The notes under the pieces: model-generated
What the model saw: only the letters and a program-made list of their open reading frames with translations
The model's database searches: none
Told to the model about the DNA's origin: nothing
Shown: positions 25,154 to 30,169 of the stretch, one piece after another
Numbering within the stretch: position 1 is the first letter of the stretch
Layout: every line of letters starts with the position of its first letter
From: an uncultured Faecalibacterium sp.
Lineage (GTDB): Bacteria > Bacillota > Clostridia > Oscillospirales > Ruminococcaceae
NCBI GenBank assembly: GCA_934503275.1
Contig: CAKSVD010000024.1
Coordinates: 1-30,169, forward strand
Direction: 5' to 3'
Length of the DNA stretch: 30,169 nt
Position numbers and translations under genes: made by a program

Positions 25154-25801
25154 TTAGAGCCGGAAACACTTCTGGATCGATGCGTATTTTCCCAAAACCA
25201 GCATACTTTCATCCCGGCACAGCTGCGTATCCGGCGTGATGTTCATATCGAGCTTTCCGTCTTTTTTCAGCGCAAGAATATTGATGTTATACTTTTTTCG
25301 GATATTGATCTCGCCGATCGTGCGATCCATCCATTCCGGCGGAATGGTCACTTCCATGATGGCGTGGTCGTCCTGCAGCTCGATATAATCCAGAATGTGT
25401 TCGGAGCTGTATCGGATCGCTGCCCACTTTGCCAGCTGCTTTTCCGGGTAGACCACTTCATCCGCACCGTTGCGCAGCAGAAACTTGGCTTGCACATCCC
25501 GCTCTGCACGAGAGACCACAAGCTTTGCCCCCAACTCTTTGAGCAGCGATGTTGTTTCCAACGAACTCTGAAAATTGCCGCCGATCGTTACGATGCACAC
25601 ATCAAAATTGCCAACACCAAGGGAGCGCAGAAAGTATTCGCTGGTGCTGTCACCGATCTGTGCATTCGTCACATAGGAAAGCACGGCGTTCACACGGTCT
25701 TCGTTGCTGTCGATCGCCATGACCTGATGACCCAGCTCATTCAGTTCCTGCGCAATATGGCGGCCAAAACGGCCAAGCCCGATCAAAAGAATCGATTTCA
25801 T
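25154..25801 (-). CDS. Potassium transporter regulatory subunit TrkA/KtrA (RCK protein)
   Basis: This 215-residue cytoplasmic protein forms the gating ring below the K+ channel subunit. RCK_N has the nucleotide-binding GLGRFG (8-13) with acidic D30 at the end of strand 2 (VMAIDSNEDRV), and GDSTS. RCK_C (about 135-215) is TrkA_C-like. ATP/ADP or NAD(H) binding and possible cyclic-di-AMP control are known for the family, not visible here. AAAGGAG overlaps the end of trkH, whose stop is 11 bases upstream, so the pair is co-translated. Confidence 0.92.
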   Translation of the reverse strand: MKSILLIGLGRFGRHIAQELNELGHQVMAIDSNEDRVNAVLSYVTNAQIGDSTSEYFLRSLGVGNFDVCIVTIGGNFQSSLETTSLLKELGAKLVVSRAERDVQAKFLLRNGADEVVYPEKQLAKWAAIRYSSEHILDYIELQDDHAIMEVTIPPEWMDRTIGEINIRKKYNINILALKKDGKLDMNITPDTQLCRDESMLVLGKYASIQKCFRL

Positions 25802-25812
25802 ACTTGTCTCCT

Positions 25813-27150
25813 TTATCCGATTGCAATTTTCTCCTGCGGCAGACGAGAGTGGGCAGGGCTGCTGCCAAATGCCGCATAGATCAACGTCAATCCGCCAACA
25901 CGTCCCAAAAACATCAGTGCGATCAGCACCCCCTGCGAAAGGATGCCCAACTGCGGCGTGATGCCCAATGTCAGACCCACCGTTGCCACAGCCGAAGCAG
26001 TCTCATACAAACAGACCGACATCGGCAGCTGCTCTGCCGTAGCAATGACAAAGGCTCCGAGGAAGAACAGCGTCAAATACATCCCTGCGATCGTGGCAGC
26101 ATTCTTGACCGCGGAACCATCTATGCGCCGCCCGAAAAATTCGGCATCTTCTCTGCGGCGGAAGGTCGCCCACATATTGGCCAGCAGAACGGCAAATGTT
26201 GTGGTTTTCATGCCGCCTGCCGTAGAGCCGGGCGAACCGCCCAACAGCATCAGAACCACCATCAATGCCTGTGAAGTGCTGCCCATCGCAGCAAGATCAG
26301 CGGTGTTAAAGCCGGCAGTACGAGGGGTAACGGATTGGAACATCGACAATAAAATGCGCTGCCGGGCAGAGCCTGCCGTGAACTCGAAGCAATAAAAGTA
26401 CAGCGTCGGCAGTACCAGAAGAAACGCCGTTGTGACAAGGATCACCTTGCTCTGCATCCGGTAACGGTGAAAATCAAGGCGATATGTACAAATGTCCTCC
26501 CATGTCAGAAAGCCAAGGCCGCCAAAGACGATCAGGGCCGCGATCACTGTGGTAAGCAATGGGTCACCTGCATACCGTGTCAGCGAAACAAATTTTGCCC
26601 CCTCTGTTCCCAGCAGGTCAAAACCGGCATTGCAGAACGCCGAAATGGAATGAAACAGTGCATACCAGATCCCGCGCAAACCATAATCGGCGCAAAATGT
26701 CGGCAGCAGCAGTGCAGCACCGGCCAATTCAAACAGGGCGGTGATCCGCAGAATAAAGCCTGTCAGCCGCACGATGCCGCCCATCTGCGGGGCAGCCGTA
26801 GCTTCCTGCATCGTGCTGCGCTGCTTGAGGGAGATCTTTCGCCCGGAAAGCAGCGCAAAGGCAGCACCTACTGTAATGACGCCCAGTCCTCCGATCTGGA
26901 TCAGAAGAAGAATCACGCTCTGCCCGAATGCTGACCAGTAGCTGCCGGTATCCTGAACCACAAGCCCGGTCACGCAAAGGGCAGAAGTGGAAGTAAACAG
27001 TGCCTCGTGGAACGGTGTGACGCACCGCTGCTGTGCAGCGATCGGGAGCATCAGAAGCAATGCGCCCACCAGATCAACTGCCGCAAACCCTGCAATAATG
27101 ACCTGAAAAGAAGAAAAACGATGCCGCCTGTAATGAGGATATTGAATCAT
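25813..27150 (-). CDS. Potassium channel-transporter subunit TrkH/KtrB
   Basis: This 445-residue membrane protein has four pore repeats. Their filter loops are TSTSALCVTGL, HSISAFCNAGF, QSVTPRTAGFN and ETASAVATVGL, each with the filter Gly that selects K+ or Na+. LGGSPGSTAGGMKTTT forms the intramembrane loop region of TrkH/KtrB. The length fits KtrB better than the longer TrkH of enterobacteria. AAAGGAGC lies before the ATG. It is the first gene of the K+ operon. The upstream 228 bases hold AT-rich sequence that should include the promoter, but I could not pick one set of boxes with confidence. Confidence 0.93.
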   Translation of the reverse strand: MIQYPHYRRHRFSSFQVIIAGFAAVDLVGALLLMLPIAAQQRCVTPFHEALFTSTSALCVTGLVVQDTGSYWSAFGQSVILLLIQIGGLGVITVGAAFALLSGRKISLKQRSTMQEATAAPQMGGIVRLTGFILRITALFELAGAALLLPTFCADYGLRGIWYALFHSISAFCNAGFDLLGTEGAKFVSLTRYAGDPLLTTVIAALIVFGGLGFLTWEDICTYRLDFHRYRMQSKVILVTTAFLLVLPTLYFYCFEFTAGSARQRILLSMFQSVTPRTAGFNTADLAAMGSTSQALMVVLMLLGGSPGSTAGGMKTTTFAVLLANMWATFRRREDAEFFGRRIDGSAVKNAATIAGMYLTLFFLGAFVIATAEQLPMSVCLYETASAVATVGLTLGITPQLGILSQGVLIALMFLGRVGGLTLIYAAFGSSPAHSRLPQEKIAIG

Positions 27151-27303
27151 AAAAGCTCCTTTACCTATCCGTGTGCATAAAGATTAGCATGGAATAAATA
27201 AAGGAGCCGTAAAGAAAATTGTAGAAGTATAAAGATTCCATTAAAATTGATCGGGCAACACCCCGGCACAGCGGGCAGAGCTGGACTGGCTGCTCTGCAA
27301 TAG

Positions 27304-27348
27304 AAAATGCCCGCCCACCTGTGGGAAACCACGGTGGGCGGGCATTTT
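27304..27348. terminator. Terminator hairpin of the repeat-protein gene, second copy of a dispersed hairpin
   Basis: AAAATGCCCGCCCACC pairs perfectly with GGTGGGCGGGCATTTT around a GTGG-GAAA-CCAC inner stem. It lies 32 bases past the stop of the minus-strand repeat protein, with T-rich sequence beyond. In reverse complement it matches 8886-8930 with only a few differences. Confidence 0.8.
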
Positions 27349-27379
27349 ATGGTTTATCGTTTGCGCGCTGTAAAAGCGT

Positions 27380-29998
27380 TCAGAGGGCGGTGGGCTGGGG
27401 TACCAGCCGGAAGAGCATTACGGGCAGCTCGCTGTTTGCAAAATCCAGCGTAAAGATGAGTTTGCCGCGCTCTGTTTCAAACGGCAGCTCGGCCTGTGTG
27501 CCGTCCGGGGCAATGCGCACAAGCTTTTTGCCTTCCAGCAGTCCGGCGGGCAGCGCAAGCTTTACCCGGCCGGTGGGCTGCGTCAGGCTGCCCGCGGTCT
27601 CAAATGCCACACTCAGGTATTTCCCATTCGTCCGTGCGGTCACATCCTCCGCAGAAAGGCTGCCGCTGGCAGCCCACGCCGTTGCTGCTTCGATCTTTTC
27701 CAGCTGTGCGGCGTTTTCTACCTGCCCGCACACGGGGCAGAAGATCAGCGTTTCGCCTTCCGCAGTGCGGAAATTGAACTTCCGGCAATCGGTGCTGCCA
27801 GTGTGCGCGCAGCCCTGCCGCAGACAATCGGCGCTCTGAGAGCCGGTTCCATTCGGGGACCATGCACCGAACTGGTGCCCCAGCTTATCGGTCGGGTCTG
27901 CGGTGTAGCTATCCTTGCAGCGGGAGCAGGTAAAAACAGTATAGCCGTCTGCTTCACAGGTAGGCTCTACGGTAACAGCCTGATAATCGTGGTTCAGCGC
28001 GGGCTGCTCTGTATAGGTGGTATGGTCACAACGGGAGCAGGTATCGTAGGCATTCCAACCCTTTTCCGTACAGGTGGGGGCTTTTGCTGCGTGCTGCTTC
28101 AAATCATGGTTCAGCGCGGGCAGCTCTGTATAGGTGGTATAGTCACAACGGGAGCAGGTATCGTAGGCGTTCCACCCCTTTTCCGTACAGTTAGGGGCTT
28201 TTGCTGCGTGCTGCTTCAAATCATGGTTCAGCGCGGGCTGCTCTGCATAGGTGGTATAGTCACAACGGGAGCAGGTTTCGTAAGCGTTCCAGCCGATTCC
28301 CGTACAGGTAGGGGCTTTTGCTGCGTGCTGCTTCAAATCATGATTCAGCGCGGGCTGCTCTGCATAGGTGGTATAGTCGCAGTTTTTGCAGGTATCGTAG
28401 GCGTTCCAGCCCTTTTCCGTACAGGTGGGAGCTTGCGCGTCGTGCTGCACCAGAGCATGGTTCAGCGCGGGCCGCTCCACATAGGTGGTATAGTCGCAGC
28501 GGGAACAGGTTTCGTAGGCATCCCAGCCGGGTTCCGTACAGGTAGGAGCTTTTGCTGCGTGCTGCTCCAGAGCATGGTTCAGTGCGGGCAGCTCTTTGCG
28601 GGTGGTATAGTCGCAGCGGGAGCAGGTTTCGTAGGCGTTCCACCCCTTTTCCGTACAGGTGGGGGCTTGCGCTGCGTGCTGCTCCAAATCATGATTCAGC
28701 GCGGGCAGTTCCTGATAGGTGTTATAGTCGCAGCGGTAGCAGGTTTCGTAAGCGTTCCAGCCCTTTTCCGTACAGGTAGGGGCTTTTGCTGCGTGCTGCT
28801 TCAAATCATGGTTCAGTGCGGGCAGCAACGGAGTGGCGAAATAGTCGCAGCGGTAGCAGTTTTCGTAAGCCCAGCCCTCTTCCGTACAGGTGGGGGCTTT
28901 TATCACGCGCTGCCTCAGATAATGTTTCAGCGCGGGCCGCTCCACATAGGTGGTATAGTCACAACGAGAGCAGGTTTCGTAAGCATCACAGCCGGGTTCC
29001 GTACAGGTGGCAGCTTTTGCTGCGTGCTGCTCCAAATCATGGTTCAGTGCGGGCTGCTCTGCATAGGTGGTATAGTCACAACGAGAGCAGGTTTCGTAAG
29101 CATCCCAGCCAATTCCCGTGCAGGTGGGGGCTTTTGCTGCGTGCTGCTCCAGATCATGCTGTGCAGGCCGTTCCACATAGGTGGTATGGTCGCAGCGGGA
29201 GCAGGTTTCGTAAGCATCCCAGCCCTTTTCCGTACAGGTGGGGGCTTTTGCTGCGTGCTGCTTCAAATCATGGTTCAGTGCGGGCTGCTCCGCGTAGGTG
29301 GTATAGTCACAACGGGAGCAGGTTTCGTAGGCGTTCCAACCCTTTTCCGTACAGGTAGGGGCTTTTGCTGCGTGCTGCTCTAAATCATGTTTTAGCGCGG
29401 GGATTGCTCGAAAAGTGGTATAGTAGCAGCGGGGACAGGTGTCGAAAGCGTCCCAGCCGGGTTTCGTACAGGTGGGGGCTTGCGCATCATAATGCACCAG
29501 AGCATGATTATTTAGGTTTCTTTTGCCGTATTTCCCACCACACGCCTCACAGACCGCTTTGGTGGTGCAGGTTGCTGTGCCACCGGTACAGCTTGCGGTA
29601 CCATTTAAGCCGCAGCGCAAGCAAATGATGCGGTGCGTGCCGTTGCCAAGGGAGGCGTTCGCCGGAGTTTTCCATTTGTGACCGAGAATGCCGTATTCCG
29701 CGCCGCATTTTTCACAGGTTTTGCCTGTGGTGCAGGTGGGCGTTTCGGTGCCGCCGGTATGGTCCGAAAGATCTCCATAAACAATGCTGTTCTTCCTGCC
29801 GCAGACTGAGCATTTTATATGGATCCTATGCTTGGTTGAATCAACTTTTGTATATCCGAGGATCTCATAGTTTCTTTGTTGCATACAGACGAAGCAGTAC
29901 GTATAGATAGAATCTGCCGCTTTAACGTTTAACACGATCCCCGGTATCAGGCACACCATTGCCAGCACCGTCAAACACCGGATCAGCCATTTTTTCAT
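27380..29998 (-). CDS. Secreted 872-residue protein with thirteen 39-residue Cys/His repeats
   Basis: The start is a signal peptide (MKKWLIRCLTVLAMVCLIPG then IVLNVKAADS, cut probably after KAA). Residues 30-164 hold several C-x2-C pairs (CFVC, CSVC, CEKC, CLRC, CEAC). Residues 165-669 are thirteen tandem repeats with consensus HDLxQHAAKAPTCTEKGWxA followed by YETCSRCDYTTY and a PALN ending. A fourteenth degenerate unit, a further C-x2-C (FCPVC) and a beta-rich end (about 760-872) follow. No LPxTG or membrane anchor is seen, so it may be free or bound by other means. AAGGAGGGAG precedes the ATG. The function is unknown; metal binding or disulfide-linked repeats are possible. Similar Cys-repeat proteins occur in gut Firmicutes. 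Confidence 0.85.
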   Translation of the reverse strand: MKKWLIRCLTVLAMVCLIPGIVLNVKAADSIYTYCFVCMQQRNYEILGYTKVDSTKHRIHIKCSVCGRKNSIVYGDLSDHTGGTETPTCTTGKTCEKCGAEYGILGHKWKTPANASLGNGTHRIICLRCGLNGTASCTGGTATCTTKAVCEACGGKYGKRNLNNHALVHYDAQAPTCTKPGWDAFDTCPRCYYTTFRAIPALKHDLEQHAAKAPTCTEKGWNAYETCSRCDYTTYAEQPALNHDLKQHAAKAPTCTEKGWDAYETCSRCDHTTYVERPAQHDLEQHAAKAPTCTGIGWDAYETCSRCDYTTYAEQPALNHDLEQHAAKAATCTEPGCDAYETCSRCDYTTYVERPALKHYLRQRVIKAPTCTEEGWAYENCYRCDYFATPLLPALNHDLKQHAAKAPTCTEKGWNAYETCYRCDYNTYQELPALNHDLEQHAAQAPTCTEKGWNAYETCSRCDYTTRKELPALNHALEQHAAKAPTCTEPGWDAYETCSRCDYTTYVERPALNHALVQHDAQAPTCTEKGWNAYDTCKNCDYTTYAEQPALNHDLKQHAAKAPTCTGIGWNAYETCSRCDYTTYAEQPALNHDLKQHAAKAPNCTEKGWNAYDTCSRCDYTTYTELPALNHDLKQHAAKAPTCTEKGWNAYDTCSRCDHTTYTEQPALNHDYQAVTVEPTCEADGYTVFTCSRCKDSYTADPTDKLGHQFGAWSPNGTGSQSADCLRQGCAHTGSTDCRKFNFRTAEGETLIFCPVCGQVENAAQLEKIEAATAWAASGSLSAEDVTARTNGKYLSVAFETAGSLTQPTGRVKLALPAGLLEGKKLVRIAPDGTQAELPFETERGKLIFTLDFANSELPVMLFRLVPQPTAL
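27992..29506 (-). repeat. Tandem array of thirteen 117-bp units inside the repeat-protein gene
   Basis: The period is 117 bases (39 codons). Two units (the third and the sixth) are one codon shorter. Variation clusters in the codons for the residue after TCT and in the YAEQP/YVERP/YTELP segment. This suggests repeated duplication and exchange among units. The array is a likely site of copy-number change and of assembly error. Confidence 0.85.
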
Positions 29999-30026
29999 GT
30001 TACTCCCTCCTTGTCATCAAGCCTTG

Positions 30027-30169
30027 TTATCCTTTCAGATCAAACTGCACGGACAGCGATGCAAGCACGGCATCTACCACCTTCCGCGCCTCGGCAAGCA
30101 TATCGATCTCCGCCACAAAAGCGATGACCTGCTCGCGCTCCTGCGCGGGGACCTGCAGCGCACTCAGGC
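30027..30169 (-). CDS. Unidentified gene, C-terminal fragment
   Basis: The last 46 codons of a minus-strand frame are visible, ending QFDLKG and TAA. The segment is helical and heptad-like (ALQVPAQEREQVIAFVAEID, AEARKVVDAVLASLSV). I do not recognise the family; the layout is faintly like the C-terminal helix of HsdS proteins, but the evidence is thin. The repeat-protein gene starts 28 bases further on, so the two may share a transcript. Confidence 0.5.
   Translation of the reverse strand, partial: LSALQVPAQEREQVIAFVAEIDMLAEARKVVDAVLASLSVQFDLKG

Noticed and set aside
27803..29383. A 526-codon open frame on the plus strand opposite the repeat protein, with its own periodic protein repeats
   Set aside because: It is the antisense reading of the 117-bp tandem array. 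Because the array period is a multiple of three, any frame open in one unit stays open in all. The minus-strand frame has the signal peptide, ribosome binding site and terminator.
27992..29506. The regular 117-bp array considered as a CRISPR or other non-coding repeat
   Set aside because: The units are far longer than CRISPR repeats, have no spacers, and keep a coding frame with conserved Cys and His.

Overview
The window looks like chromosomal DNA of a fairly GC-rich gut Firmicute, most likely a Faecalibacterium-like member of the Oscillospirales/Ruminococcaceae. The grounds are the codon usage and composition of the housekeeping genes, strong AGGAGG-type ribosome binding sites, sigma-A-like promoters, and short palindromic intergenic repeats with AACCCTCTCAG ends and AGCTCCCCC hairpins. 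I associate those repeats with this group from memory; no database was searched.

Region 1 (1-8950): the last codons of a sugar ABC-transporter permease and its terminator come first. A defence island follows: type I restriction-modification genes hsdM, hsdS and hsdR, with an AT-rich three-gene cassette between hsdS and hsdR. The cassette holds a 59-residue small protein, an OLD/AAA-type ATPase and an HNH nuclease. The ATPase/HNH pair resembles a Septu (PtuA/PtuB) anti-phage module and appears to have its own promoter. A perfect 23-bp direct repeat flanks the whole island (294-316 and 8859-8881).

Region 2 (8960-17200): mixed housekeeping genes. These are a GNAT acetyltransferase, the prmA-rsmE methyltransferase pair, a patatin-like lipase coupled to a divergent PTS enzyme I, a HAD phosphatase, a family 2 glycosyltransferase and an orphan LytTR regulator. 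The enzyme I lacks its usual Mg-binding Glu. The LytTR receiver lacks the phospho-acceptor Asp and the conserved Lys.

Region 3 (17200-22280): a palindromic repeat element, an aminopeptidase P, and a likely metal-homeostasis operon. The operon has a CobW/G3E GTPase with a very long His/Asp/Cys-rich insert, a second P-loop protein with a possible YcgQ-like C-terminal part, and a small membrane-anchored acidic protein.

Region 4 (22280-27200, minus strand): a potassium operon in the order trkH/ktrB, trkA/ktrA, an unannotated 42-residue membrane peptide, a short kdpD and kdpE. The Kdp-type two-component pair sits with a Ktr/Trk transporter, and no kdpFABC is seen.

Region 5 (27300-30169, minus strand): a secreted 872-residue protein with thirteen 39-residue Cys/His repeats, then the C-terminal end of an unidentified gene.
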